Virus record (IMG/VR): IMGVR_UViG_3300044609_000067
Span: 1-22,940 of that record
Length of the DNA: 22,940 bases
Direction: 5' to 3' (one strand)
From: a virus
Under the pieces are notes generated by a model. The model was not told the DNA's origin. It did not search any database and worked only from the letters and a program-made list of their open reading frames with translations. Positions 5,287 to 13,490 of the stretch are shown here, piece by piece (the stretch's first letter is position 1; every line of letters begins with the position of its first letter). The position numbers were made by a program, and so were the translations under genes.

Positions 5287-5383
5287 TGAGTTCAACGAGT
5301 TCAGTGAGCAGTATCCTGAGCTTGCACAACTTGTATGTCTTGATGAAGTAGAGCTGCCCATTGATTGGCTGGAGGATAACTGA
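5273..5383 (+). CDS. Tiny acidic protein upstream of RNA polymerase (36 aa)
   Basis: Two in-frame ATGs (5273, 5276) open a 35-36 codon frame that ends TGA at 5381-5383, overlapping the RNA polymerase start (TGATG). The product is acidic (LDEFNEFSEQYPELAQL, DEVELPIDWLEDN). It carries the GGAGG ribosome binding site of the polymerase gene in its last codons (5371-5375), so its translation may control polymerase synthesis. Real coding status is likely but not certain. Confidence 0.5.
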   Translation: MMTLDEFNEFSEQYPELAQLVCLDEVELPIDWLEDN

Positions 5384-7722
5384 TGCCTACACCTGCTCAG
5401 ATTGATGAACAGGTGCAGCTTGAGCGTGACCAAATACGTCAAGGTCTCAAGCGATTAAGGGATAACACTGACGCACTACAGCAGCGCAGCTATGCGTCTG
5501 CTACGGTGTACGGTGTGGCTTCTATTGATCTTCTTCTCCCAGTACTTGTCAAACGTATTGAAGATACTAACCATCGAATACATGAGAGAAAGAATGGTGT
5601 AGCATTCAAAGAGATCGCACAATACATTAGTGGTCTAGAGCCTCTTGCTGCTGCTGCTATTGCACTGAAGCTTACCTTTGATAAGGTCTTCAGTTACAAG
5701 GATGGCAGTGATCAGGTGCAAGCCGTATGCGATGGTATCGGCTCAGCTGTTGAGGCTGAGTGTCAGATGCGTTACTATGAGCGATGTGCGCCTGGTCTTC
5801 TCACTACCTTGAAGAAGAACTACTGGCATAAGTCATGTGGTACTGATCAAAAACTAACGGTCATTCAAACATTGATGAACCGTAGTGATATCCAACAATG
5901 GCAATCATGGGGAAGGGCTAACCGAATCAAGTTAGGTGGGTGGTTGCTTGATTGTATCATTGAGACATCACAGTGGTTCACCAAGGACCTACGCAGAGAG
6001 GGTAGGCGAACAGTTAACTACATCATCCCAACACCTGAGTTCATCTCAATCAAAGACAAGGTGATGGCTGATGCTGAGCTATTTGCTCCACTTGCTTGGC
6101 CAATGCTCATCGAGCCCAATGATTGGACAAACGAGCGAGCTGGTGGCTACATACTCAATGAGGTGATGCGTGGGCACGATCTGGTACGTAGGGGCAAACC
6201 GTCCCGTATACAGGGAGAAACACCGATCAACTTTCTGAACAAGATTCAGAGGGTTGCCTTTACCTTAAATCCTTTTATTGTAGGGGTTGCGGAAGAACTA
6301 GATAGATTGGAACGAGCAGTTGGTAAGTTCCTCCCTATTGTGAATCATGAGTTACCGCCAAAGCCTTTTGATATTGCAGAGAACAAAGATTCTCGTAAGG
6401 CATATCGAAGAGCAGCGGCGGAGACAATGAACTTGAACGCACAAGAGTTTAAGAAATCTTGTCGTACTCGGATGACTATGGAGGCAGTGAATAGATTCAA
6501 GGACGTAGCTAAGTTCTACATTCCTTGGAGCTTTGACTATAGAGGAAGAGCTTATCCTATTCCTGCCTTTCTTACTCCTCAGGATACTGACTTTGGAAAA
6601 AGTTTACTAGTATTTGCTGATGGGTCTTATGTAACACCTGAAGCAGAGGGGTGGTTAGCCTTTCAAGTAGCTACTACATTTGGTCTTGATAAAGCACCAA
6701 TGACTGAGCGTCTTGAATGGGCAAGGAATAACCATGAGTTATTCACACTCATAGCAACAGATCCTATTGGTAACTTACACCTTTGGGAAGAAGTTGAAGA
6801 ACCTTGGCAGTTCCTAGCTGCTGCTGAAGAGTATTACCATTGTGTCGTAGTTGCTGATAGGCAGTTTACGCGTCTTATGGTGGCAACCGATGCTACTTGT
6901 TCAGGATTACAAATCCTGGCAGGATTAGCTAGGGATAAGTCCACTGCACGTCTTGTGAATGTCCTACCTGGTGATAAGCCACAGGATGCATATAGGGTAG
7001 TTGCTGAAACAGCTACACCTTACTGTCCTGAGTCCATTCAACCTTATATGGACAGAAAAACGGTCAAGCGAGTAGTGATGACCGTGCCTTATAATGCCAA
7101 GCCATTCTCAAATCGTGGGTACATCAGAGACGCACTGGCTGAGAAAGGTGTAGAGATTAGCAAGGAAGACCTCACTGCAACAGTTAAGGCAGTACGTAAT
7201 GCCATGGATGTGGTCGTACCTGGTCCTATGGCTGTAATGAAGTGGATCGAGGAAGAAGTAGCTGAGGCTATCAAGGCAGGCAAGGAGTATCTTGAGTGGA
7301 CAACACCATCTGGTTTTGTTGTTCATCAAAAGCTCAACAAGAAACTCCTTGTAAGGATTGAGCTACAACTTCTTGGCACTTGTAAGATGAGTGTCGCGGT
7401 TGATGATTCAGATGAGGTTGATCTCAACCATCACAAGAACGCAACAGCTCCTAATCTTATTCACAGCTTAGATGCTAGCCTACTGCACTTAAGTGTCTTA
7501 AACTTTGACGCACCTATTGCTCTCATTCACGATTCTGTCCTTTGTCGTGCAACGGACATGTCCACCTTGTCATCCATTGTTCGACAAACATACATGCACC
7601 TGTTCGCAGAGCATGATTACCTAGAAGACTTTGCTTCTCACATTGGAGCAAAGACCAAACCACCGATTGTTGGAGACCTTGAGCCGGAATCCGTAATCGA
7701 ATCCACCTACTTTTTCTGTTAA
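5383..7722 (+). CDS. rpo: T7-like single-subunit RNA polymerase
   Basis: This DNA-dependent RNA polymerase transcribes the middle and late phage genes from phage-specific promoters. It has 779 residues, shorter than T7 RNAP (883) as is usual in cyanophages. FDYRGRAYP near residue 385 matches the T7 DWRGRVY region. Motif A is ATDATCSGLQ with catalytic Asp503. Motif B is KRVVMTVPYNAK with Lys562 and Tyr570, the same 8-residue spacing as T7 Lys631 and Tyr639. Motif C is IHDSVL with catalytic Asp717. The protein ends TYFFC where T7 ends DFAFA. A strong GGAGG lies 8 bp before the ATG. A copy of the 23-nt candidate promoter lies inside the gene at 6192-6214. Assignment is secure. Confidence 0.97.
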   Translation: MPTPAQIDEQVQLERDQIRQGLKRLRDNTDALQQRSYASATVYGVASIDLLLPVLVKRIEDTNHRIHERKNGVAFKEIAQYISGLEPLAAAAIALKLTFDKVFSYKDGSDQVQAVCDGIGSAVEAECQMRYYERCAPGLLTTLKKNYWHKSCGTDQKLTVIQTLMNRSDIQQWQSWGRANRIKLGGWLLDCIIETSQWFTKDLRREGRRTVNYIIPTPEFISIKDKVMADAELFAPLAWPMLIEPNDWTNERAGGYILNEVMRGHDLVRRGKPSRIQGETPINFLNKIQRVAFTLNPFIVGVAEELDRLERAVGKFLPIVNHELPPKPFDIAENKDSRKAYRRAAAETMNLNAQEFKKSCRTRMTMEAVNRFKDVAKFYIPWSFDYRGRAYPIPAFLTPQDTDFGKSLLVFADGSYVTPEAEGWLAFQVATTFGLDKAPMTERLEWARNNHELFTLIATDPIGNLHLWEEVEEPWQFLAAAEEYYHCVVVADRQFTRLMVATDATCSGLQILAGLARDKSTARLVNVLPGDKPQDAYRVVAETATPYCPESIQPYMDRKTVKRVVMTVPYNAKPFSNRGYIRDALAEKGVEISKEDLTATVKAVRNAMDVVVPGPMAVMKWIEEEVAEAIKAGKEYLEWTTPSGFVVHQKLNKKLLVRIELQLLGTCKMSVAVDDSDEVDLNHHKNATAPNLIHSLDASLLHLSVLNFDAPIALIHDSVLCRATDMSTLSSIVRQTYMHLFAEHDYLEDFASHIGAKTKPPIVGDLEPESVIESTYFFC
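6192..6214 (+). promoter_or_regulatory. Candidate phage RNAP promoter, copy 2 (inside RNAP gene)
   Basis: It is identical to 721-743 in 22 of 23 positions and is followed here by GAGAAA, giving a GGGAGA start region like that of T7 promoters. It encodes RGKPSRIQG in the polymerase, a stretch that may itself be conserved, so protein constraint could explain this copy but not the one outside any gene. If functional, it would start transcription of the replication genes from within the polymerase gene. Confidence 0.45.
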
Positions 7723-8288
7723 TGGCACAAACCATCCACGTTACTCAAAAGCCTGTTGTCCTTGAAGGCTACCAGGCTGTACTGAAACCCAGCAAGTTTG
7801 GGTATTCACTGTCTGCTATTGTTGATCAAGCACTTGTTGAGCGGCTTGAAGAAGATCGAGTTGAGTCTGTCAAGTGGGCAGAGTCTAAGCTGAAGAACCC
7901 CAAGCGTTCTACCTTGAAGCCCGAACCTTGGGAAGAGGTGTCTGACGGTAAGTTTAAGGTTAAGTTCAGTTGGAATGAAGAAACCAAACCACCTGTAGTC
8001 GATACTGAAGGTACGGTAATCACCGACGAGAACACTCCCCTTTATAGTGGTAGCACTGTTAAGCTTGCCTTCCGTCAAAAGCCTTATATCCTTCGGGATG
8101 GTGTTACCTATGGCACAAGCCTTAAACTTGTAGGAATCCAAGTAGTTACTGTTGGGTCTGCTGCAGGTGTCGATACAGGTGACCTTGGTGAAACTGAAGT
8201 GGCAGCACTCTTTGGTCAAACAAAGGGCTACAAGACTTCTGAACCTAACATCACGGCCACACCTGAAGTAGAGGACGACGACTTCTGA
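7722..8288 (+). CDS. Single-stranded DNA-binding protein (gp2.5-type)
   Basis: This would bind ssDNA at the replication fork and contact the polymerase and helicase. It has 188 residues (T7 gp2.5 has 232). The body is rich in beta-type segments (FKVKFSWNEET, TVKLAFRQKPYIL, SLKLVGIQVV) as expected for an OB fold. The C-terminal tail EVEDDDF is acidic and ends in Phe, the hallmark of gp2.5 through which it binds partners. It overlaps the RNA polymerase stop by one base (TAATG) and is followed by endonuclease I, the same relative position as T7 gene 2.5 before gene 3. Assignment is strong from tail and order. Confidence 0.88.
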   Translation: MAQTIHVTQKPVVLEGYQAVLKPSKFGYSLSAIVDQALVERLEEDRVESVKWAESKLKNPKRSTLKPEPWEEVSDGKFKVKFSWNEETKPPVVDTEGTVITDENTPLYSGSTVKLAFRQKPYILRDGVTYGTSLKLVGIQVVTVGSAAGVDTGDLGETEVAALFGQTKGYKTSEPNITATPEVEDDDF

Positions 8289-8641
8289 TGGCTTTCCGCT
8301 CAGGACTTGAAGAGAAGGTCGCTGATCTTCTCACCAACCTGGGTGTTAAGTACGAGTATGAAAGCACTAAGGTTCCTTACGTATTGCAATGCAATTACAC
8401 GCCAGATTTCCTCCTTCCCAACGGTATTTATCTAGAGACGAAGGGGCAACTAACTGAAGAGGATCGTCGTAAGATGAAGGCAGTCAAGGCTGCTCATCCT
8501 GACCTTGATATTCGATTCGTATTCCAAGCACCCTATAACAAAATCTACAAAGGATCTAAGACAACTTACGCAAAGTGGTGCGAAAGGCACGGCTTCCAAT
8601 ACTGTTCATTCCAATCCATCCCCGTTGAATGGCTAACTTGA
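8288..8641 (+). CDS. Endonuclease I (Holliday junction resolvase, gp3-type)
   Basis: It resolves branched DNA and helps degrade host DNA. The 117-residue sequence aligns closely with T7 endonuclease I: FRSGLEEKV at residues 3-11 matches FRSGLEDKV, YTPDFLLPNGIYLETKG (37-53) matches the T7 stretch with catalytic Asp55, Glu65 and Lys67, and PDLDIRFVF matches PELDIRIVF. The predicted catalytic set is Glu8, Asp40, Glu50 and Lys52, all present. It lacks the 12-residue N-terminal and the basic C-terminal extensions of T7 (149 aa). The start overlaps the SSB stop by one base and its end overlaps the next gene by 13 bp. Confidence 0.95.
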   Translation: MAFRSGLEEKVADLLTNLGVKYEYESTKVPYVLQCNYTPDFLLPNGIYLETKGQLTEEDRRKMKAVKAAHPDLDIRFVFQAPYNKIYKGSKTTYAKWCERHGFQYCSFQSIPVEWLT

Positions 8642-8838
8642 AATACGGAACTGCTGAGTATTACGCTGAAGGATTTGCTGACTTCCTTGCTGATGTAGAT
8701 GCAACTGATCCTGCTACTACAGATAACTTGATCAAAGGTTTCTATCTCGCCATTGATGAATGGTTCGAGCATCACGATGCACAAGCCCGAGCATATGCAG
8801 ACATCCGAAAGCGAATTCGTAAGACACTTACCGTGTGA
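8629..8838 (+). CDS. Small hypothetical protein (69 aa)
   Basis: It begins inside the last codons of endonuclease I and overlaps the start of the primase/helicase gene. The protein is helical and acidic in the first two thirds (EYYAEGFADFLADVDATD, GFYLAIDEWFEHHD) with a basic tail (YADIRKRIRKTLTV). No domain recognised. A small gene in the same place between endonuclease and primase fits a replication-operon accessory protein. Function unknown. Confidence 0.6.
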   Translation: MANLKYGTAEYYAEGFADFLADVDATDPATTDNLIKGFYLAIDEWFEHHDAQARAYADIRKRIRKTLTV

Positions 8839-10375
8839 TAATTGTGGGTCATCTGATGCCAACTCTTTGTATACAGATGGCCACACTTTTTGTTTCTCTT
8901 GCAATAGTTACGGGCACACAGAAGAAGATGTTGTTCACACTCACAACAAAATGTCATCAACCACCTTACAAGGTGTAGCCACTAGACTACAGAAACGTAA
9001 CATCTCAGAGAAAGTATGCCAACAGTATAAGATCTACCGTGATGGTGATCTACTCAGGTTCCACTACTATGATGAGTCTGGTACTCTGATTGGGTGTAAG
9101 ACAAGAACAAAGGATAAGAATTTTCGTTATGAAGGACAACCACCTACCTGCCTCTTTGGACAACATTTGTTTTCCGCCACTGGAAAACGAGTCGTTATCA
9201 CCGAGGGAGAACTCGATGCGGCTTCATGTAGTGAGGCTATGCCGGGGTGGCAGATGGTATCTCTACCTAGCGGTGCCGCTGCGGCAAAGAAGTCGATTCA
9301 ACGGGCTATCCCATGGCTGCAGGGTTATGAGGAGATTGTCCTGTTCTTCGACAATGACGAGGCAGGCCGTAAGGCGTCGGAGGAAGCAGCAGGGGTCCTA
9401 CCACCTGGCAAGACAAAGATCGCAAGACTTGAGAGCTACAAGGATGCGTCAGACGCTCTACAAGCCAATGACTCTGAAGCAATTCGTCGAGCGATTTGGG
9501 ATGCAAAGCCGTATCGTCCAGATGGAATTGTAGATGGCAAATCCCTTCTCGATTTAGTTACCACACCCACGCCACCTTCTGACCATGACTATCCATTTCA
9601 AGGAATTCAAAACAAACTACACGGGATCAGGTTTGGAGAACTTGTTACAATCACTGCTGGATCTGGTATCGGCAAGTCCAGCTTCTGTCGTGAACTCGCA
9701 ACTCCTCTGCTATGTGACGGCGAGCGGGTCGGTTACTTGGCTCTTGAGGAATCCAACCGTCGTACAGCTCTCGGATTGATGTCCGCAGCAGTTGGTAAAT
9801 CACTACACATTGGAGAACATGACAGAGCTACTCTCACCCAAGCTTATCAAGACACTCTTGCTAACTGGAATCTTTTTCTTTTCGACGGCTTCGGTTCTTT
9901 TGATCCTGATCTCATCTACAACCGAATTGAGTACTTGGCAACGGGTCTTGATACAAGGGTAATCTTTCTGGATCACCTAAGCATCCTTCTTTCTGGTTTG
10001 GACGGTGATGAGCGTCGAATGATTGATACCACAATGACAAGGCTACGTTCGCTTGTAGAGCGCACAGGTATTGCTTTGTTTCTTGTCTCTCACCTTAAAC
10101 GTACATCTAGTGACCAGAATCATGAAGAAGGCGCAAGAGTCACGCTTGGACAATTGCGTGGTAGCGCAGCTATCGCACAACTTAGCGATGGAGTTATCGC
10201 GCTTGAAAGGAATCAGCAAGCACAGTCTGGATCTGGCACAACAACTGTACGAGTCCTTAAGAATCGATATAGCGGAGAGGTAGGTGTTGCCTGTCATCTT
10301 GACTATGACCTGTCCACTTGTAAATTCAATGAAACTCAACCTAATGACGACTTCGACCCAACAACCGATTTCTAA
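8795..10375 (+). CDS. DNA primase/helicase (gp4-type)
   Basis: This bifunctional enzyme primes lagging-strand synthesis and unwinds DNA as a hexamer. The zinc motif (C14, C17, C33, C36 in PCDNC and FCFSC) opens the protein, then the TOPRIM primase (EGELDAAS with E137; FDNDEAGRKA with D186 and D188), then a RecA-type helicase with Walker A GSGIGKSS (K294), LEESNRRTALG, FLDHLSILLS (motif 2) and LRGSAAIAQLSD. The protein ends DPTTDF, acidic with a terminal Phe like T7 gp4. ATG 8795 puts 11 residues before HLPC, similar to T7; in-frame ATGs at 8753 and 8777 are possible but increase overlap with the upstream gene. Length from 8795 is 526 residues (T7: 566). Confidence 0.95.
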   Translation: MQTSESEFVRHLPCDNCGSSDANSLYTDGHTFCFSCNSYGHTEEDVVHTHNKMSSTTLQGVATRLQKRNISEKVCQQYKIYRDGDLLRFHYYDESGTLIGCKTRTKDKNFRYEGQPPTCLFGQHLFSATGKRVVITEGELDAASCSEAMPGWQMVSLPSGAAAAKKSIQRAIPWLQGYEEIVLFFDNDEAGRKASEEAAGVLPPGKTKIARLESYKDASDALQANDSEAIRRAIWDAKPYRPDGIVDGKSLLDLVTTPTPPSDHDYPFQGIQNKLHGIRFGELVTITAGSGIGKSSFCRELATPLLCDGERVGYLALEESNRRTALGLMSAAVGKSLHIGEHDRATLTQAYQDTLANWNLFLFDGFGSFDPDLIYNRIEYLATGLDTRVIFLDHLSILLSGLDGDERRMIDTTMTRLRSLVERTGIALFLVSHLKRTSSDQNHEEGARVTLGQLRGSAAIAQLSDGVIALERNQQAQSGSGTTTVRVLKNRYSGEVGVACHLDYDLSTCKFNETQPNDDFDPTTDF

Positions 10376-10460
10376 ACCCAAGCCCCCCAATCCTCCCACA
10401 GCTGCGGCAATCAAGCGAGCACAGTTCGTTGACAAGACGTACAAGTGGGTTGGTAAATGA
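10344..10460 (+). CDS. Tiny Pro/Lys-rich protein after primase (38 aa)
   Basis: ATG 10344 (or in-frame ATG 10329, 43 aa) opens a frame that overlaps the end of the primase gene and stops at 10458-10460, overlapping the next start (ATGA). The product is basic, with a Pro-rich middle (ISKPKPPNPPTAAAIK) and a C-terminal FVDKTYKWVGK. It fills the 81-bp gap between its neighbours precisely. No known domain. Function unknown. Confidence 0.55.
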   Translation: MTTSTQQPISKPKPPNPPTAAAIKRAQFVDKTYKWVGK

Positions 10461-10639
10461 CTGACCTTTCCCCTGCCGCTCAAGCGGTGTTGAATGCGTA
10501 CTTCACTGAAGCCGATCGTCTTGACCGCGAGGTCAGTGATAACGAGATGCTTGCTGCCGTCCTTCGCGCTGCTGCCCTGTTCTGCAAGCGCGACGCCGTG
10601 ATCCTTCTGGCTATCGCCGACGAGCTAGAGGTTGAATGA
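10457..10639 (+). CDS. Small Ala-rich helical protein (60 aa)
   Basis: The protein is almost wholly helical and Ala/Leu-rich (LSPAAQAVLNAYF, MLAAVLRAAALF, AVILLAIADELEVE). Similar short LSPAAQAVLxA proteins occur, as I recall, in picocyanobacteria and their phages, with no established role. Codons are much richer in GC (gccgtccttcgcgctgctgcc) than in adjacent genes, suggesting recent transfer from a host. It starts in an ATGA overlap and ends in a 4-bp overlap with the exonuclease ORF, so it is embedded in the replication operon. Confidence 0.65.
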   Translation: MTDLSPAAQAVLNAYFTEADRLDREVSDNEMLAAVLRAAALFCKRDAVILLAIADELEVE

Positions 10640-11154
10640 ACCTAGTCTTTGACCTAGAAACAAACGGTCTATACGATGATGCTTCCAAGATCCACTGTAT
10701 TGGCGTCTACGATCTTGACTCTAAGCAGACTCTTGTCTTCAACGATACAGGAAGTGCGGAGCCAATCACAAAAGGCATTCAACTTCTTGAGGATGCCCGT
10801 TGTCTTATTGGTCACAACATTATTGGGTACGACATTCCTGTTATCCGCAAGCTTTTTCCATGGTTCAGTCCCAGTGCTCTTACTGTGGATACTTTGGTGC
10901 TATCTCGCATTTACCACGCTGATATGCTGAAGACAGATCAGAAGAGAACATGGAAGCACATGCCTCTACAGCTCTACGGTCGCCACTCCTTAGAGGCCTA
11001 TGGTCACCGTCTTGGTGAGTACAAAGGCTCTTTCGGTAAAACAGCTGACTGGAAAGAGTGGTCTGAGGAGATGCAATCCTACTGTCTGCAAGATGTCCAC
11101 GTAACCACTAAACTATGGAAGCATTTCCAAAAATACCTGACTTCATCCAATTAG
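10636..11154 (+). CDS. DNA polymerase, 3'-5' exonuclease domain (split gene, part 1)
   Basis: The 172 residues match only the proofreading domain of T7 DNA polymerase. Exo I is FDLETNGL (Asp5 and Glu7), Exo II is GHNIIGYDIP, and Exo III is YCLQDVHVT with the Y-x-x-x-D signature; TVDTLVLSRIYHAD and HSLEAYGHRLGEYKG also align with T7. The frame stops at TAG (11152-11154), whereas the rest of the polymerase continues in the -1 frame from the overlap onward. Slipping back one base at the AAAAA run (11131-11135) would join both into one protein of about 585 residues. Either the gene is truly split, uses programmed -1 frameshifting, or carries a one-base error here. Confidence 0.9.
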   Translation: MNLVFDLETNGLYDDASKIHCIGVYDLDSKQTLVFNDTGSAEPITKGIQLLEDARCLIGHNIIGYDIPVIRKLFPWFSPSALTVDTLVLSRIYHADMLKTDQKRTWKHMPLQLYGRHSLEAYGHRLGEYKGSFGKTADWKEWSEEMQSYCLQDVHVTTKLWKHFQKYLTSSN

Positions 11155-12383
11155 AACTTGATGTCGCAACTATCCTCTCAACCCAAGAATTATATGGATG
11201 GTACTTTGACGAAGTTGCTGCACGGGAACTTGCACAAGCTCTCTATTCCGAGCTTGATGGTCTTAATCGTGTACTACGGGAGCGGTACCCTTACGTTGCA
11301 GGACGCGAATTTACTCCGAAGCGAGTTAACAGCAGTACAGGATATGTAGCTGGTGCGCCCCTAACAAAGCTTAAAGAGTTCAGCCCTACCAGTCGTGATC
11401 ACATCGCCTGGGTAATGCAGAACCTACACGGTTGGAAGCCTGACAAAGAGACAGCAAGTGGCAAGACTGCCATCGATGAAACTGTTCTCAAAGACATAGG
11501 TACAGAGGAAGCATTACAGTTCTTTCGCTGCCTAGAGCTTACCAAACAACTGGGTATGTTGTCTGAGGGTAAGAACGCTTGGCTTAAGCTAGTCAAGGGT
11601 AGCCGCATTCACCACCACTGTTCAGTAGCTACTAACACGCACCGTTGTGCTCACCGTAATCCAAACCTTGCACAGGTACCTAGTGATCTTAACTTTAGAA
11701 AGCTATTCATCGCTAGCCCTGGCTTTTGCATGGTTGGTGCTGATCTCGCAGGGATTGAGTTACGAATGCTTGCCCACTACTTGGCTCGATATGATGGAGG
11801 CAGGTACGGAGACGTTCTTCTCAACGGTGACATTCACCAGGAGAACGCCGACAAGATAGGTATCTCACGCCGACTTGTTAAGACGGTGACATACGCCTTC
11901 CTCTATGGGGCAGGTGATCAAAAAATTGGACTTAGTTATGACCAAAGCCTTCCCCCGAACAAGGCGAAAGAAAAGGGTGCAGAAATCAGAGCTGCTTATG
12001 TTGCTGCCATTGACGGCTTGGGTGATCTTCTTACCGCTGTTCGTTCAGCGGGTGAGCGAGGCTCTATCAAAGCGATAGATGGACGCAAGATTTCTGTAGA
12101 TAGCCCTCACAAGGCACTCAACTACTTGCTCCAGTCAGGAGCTGGTGTTGTTGCTAAACGGTGGATGGTTCACACTCATAATGTAATCCACCAATGTGAA
12201 ATTAATGCACATCAGCTAGCGTTCATTCACGATGAATTGCAGTTTGAATGCCCCCCAGACTATGCTGATACTCTATCGTCAGCTCTAACTATCTCAGCTC
12301 TCACTGCAGGAGAGCACTATAAACTCAGGATACCTATCGAAGCGGAAGCCAAGGTGGGGAACACCTGGGCAGACGTACACTAA
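11115..12383 (+). CDS. DNA polymerase, polymerase domain (split gene, part 2)
   Basis: This holds the family A polymerase of the T7 type: STGYVAGAPLTKL and SSxDHI-like TSRDHIAWVMQ, HRCAHRNPNLAQVP, motif A GADLAGIELRMLAHY (catalytic Asp), motif B RRLVKTVTYAFLYGAG (Arg, Lys and Tyr of the O helix), SPHKALNYLLQSGAG, and motif C FIHDELQFEC (catalytic Asp). All catalytic residues are present. ATG 11115 has no visible ribosome binding site and its first residues (MEAFPKIPDF) are merely the other frame of the exonuclease C-terminus. True homology to T7 begins around FIQLELDVATIL, which supports a joined product. Active in replication together with SSB and primase/helicase. Confidence 0.92.
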   Translation: MEAFPKIPDFIQLELDVATILSTQELYGWYFDEVAARELAQALYSELDGLNRVLRERYPYVAGREFTPKRVNSSTGYVAGAPLTKLKEFSPTSRDHIAWVMQNLHGWKPDKETASGKTAIDETVLKDIGTEEALQFFRCLELTKQLGMLSEGKNAWLKLVKGSRIHHHCSVATNTHRCAHRNPNLAQVPSDLNFRKLFIASPGFCMVGADLAGIELRMLAHYLARYDGGRYGDVLLNGDIHQENADKIGISRRLVKTVTYAFLYGAGDQKIGLSYDQSLPPNKAKEKGAEIRAAYVAAIDGLGDLLTAVRSAGERGSIKAIDGRKISVDSPHKALNYLLQSGAGVVAKRWMVHTHNVIHQCEINAHQLAFIHDELQFECPPDYADTLSSALTISALTAGEHYKLRIPIEAEAKVGNTWADVH

Positions 12384-12392
12384 ACCACTATT

Positions 12393-12530
12393 ATGGCTGT
12401 AAAATCTAAAACCGCTCTTGGTCGAGTTCAATTCGAATCCAAAGCAAAGTACAAACACACCCGTCAAGGTAATGGCACTCGTAGTCTTCCTTCGCATGGG
12501 CGTAAGCTCAAGCGGGGACAAGGTAAGTGA
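12393..12530 (+). CDS. Small basic protein (45 aa)
   Basis: ATG 12393 lies 9 bp after the polymerase stop. The 45-residue product is strongly basic (KSKTALGRVQFESKAKYKHT, SLPSHGRKLKRGQGK) without acidic clusters, so nucleic-acid binding is plausible. A small basic gene between DNA polymerase and exonuclease is, as I recall, common in T7-like cyanophages. The stop overlaps the GTG start of the exonuclease gene, consistent with coupled translation. Function unknown. Confidence 0.7.
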   Translation: MAVKSKTALGRVQFESKAKYKHTRQGNGTRSLPSHGRKLKRGQGK

Positions 12531-13294
12531 GCCTATTAATTGACGCTGATTACATTGTCTACAAATGCTGCGCTGCTACCGAAACAGAAATTGACTTCGG
12601 AGAAGATCTTATCGTCGTTACCTCCAGATTCGACGAAGCATACGAGTACGTTGAACGGGAACTCTATAACATCGCAAGCAACCTTGGATGCTTCGATGAT
12701 AGTATTCTGTTCTTTAGTGATAGCACTAACTTTCGCAAATCTATTGATCCAGCGTATAAAGGACATCGTAATCGAAAGAAGCCCTGTGGATACCGACGAG
12801 TAATCAACCGACTCAAGGAAGACTACCAAGTAGTTGTACTACCTACCCTTGAGGCTGACGATGCACTCGGTATCTACGCTACTAAAGAGCCCGGACACAT
12901 CATTTGCAGCCCCGACAAGGACATGCGGCAGATCCCTGGGGACCTGTGTGACCTTACCGATGGAGTGGTCACTGTAGAGCCGGAGGATGGCCGTAGATGG
13001 CACCTCATCCAAACGATGGCAGGTGACCAAACTGATGGTTATGCTGGTGTTCCTGGTATTGGTATCAAACGTGCTGTTGCTCTCTTCGAGAAAGATGGGT
13101 ACACTTGGGATACGGTAGTCAAAGCCTTTGCTGAGAAGGATCTTAGTGAGGACGTTGCACTGATGAATGCCCGACTTGCTAAAATCCTACAAGTAGAAGA
13201 CTATGATTTCACCAATCAAGAACCAAGACTTTGGAATCCCAGCCCCAGTGTTGGAGCTGACAATGGAGCAGCAGTTCAAACTGAAACAGATTGA
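12527..13294 (+). CDS. 5'-3' exonuclease (gp6-type, FEN/PIN fold)
   Basis: It removes RNA primers and degrades DNA 5' to 3'. The 255 residues (T7 gp6: 300) contain the metal-binding acidic clusters of the FEN family: LLIDADYI (Asp6, Asp8), TLEADDALG (Glu109, Asp111, Asp112), SPDKDMRQIPG (Asp130, Asp132) and GDQTDGYAGVPGIGIKRAV (Asp167, Asp170), where the last part is the helix-3-turn-helix DNA-binding motif. The start is GTG at 12527, overlapping the previous stop. ACAAGG just upstream may serve as a weak ribosome binding site. The 3' end overlaps the next gene by 32 bp. Confidence 0.93.
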   Translation: MSLLIDADYIVYKCCAATETEIDFGEDLIVVTSRFDEAYEYVERELYNIASNLGCFDDSILFFSDSTNFRKSIDPAYKGHRNRKKPCGYRRVINRLKEDYQVVVLPTLEADDALGIYATKEPGHIICSPDKDMRQIPGDLCDLTDGVVTVEPEDGRRWHLIQTMAGDQTDGYAGVPGIGIKRAVALFEKDGYTWDTVVKAFAEKDLSEDVALMNARLAKILQVEDYDFTNQEPRLWNPSPSVGADNGAAVQTETD

Positions 13295-13490
13295 AGACGC
13301 TCTCCGTCATCCTGAGTCACCTAAGGAAGACATCATCACGATCTTCCTTGCTCTTCAACGCCAATGCTTTGTGCTTGGCAATTCAATGTCTAATCTAGTT
13401 AAGAAATGGCCCACTCCAATTCCACAGGTCCCACCTACTACCAACGCGGAAACATCCAAGTCTGGGATTTCATTCGAGACCAAGAACTAA
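13263..13490 (+). CDS. Small hypothetical protein (75 aa)
   Basis: ATG 13263 is chosen over an upstream TTG because GGAG lies 7 bp before it (13252-13255) and the longer form would run deep into the exonuclease gene. The N-terminal half is a helical segment (EQQFKLKQIEDALRH, EDIITIFLALQRQ) and the C-terminal part is Pro/Thr-rich (TPIPQVPPTTNAET), probably disordered. It overlaps the exonuclease (32 bp) and the DUF3310 gene (85 bp). No known domain. Function unknown. Confidence 0.6.
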   Translation: MEQQFKLKQIEDALRHPESPKEDIITIFLALQRQCFVLGNSMSNLVKKWPTPIPQVPPTTNAETSKSGISFETKN

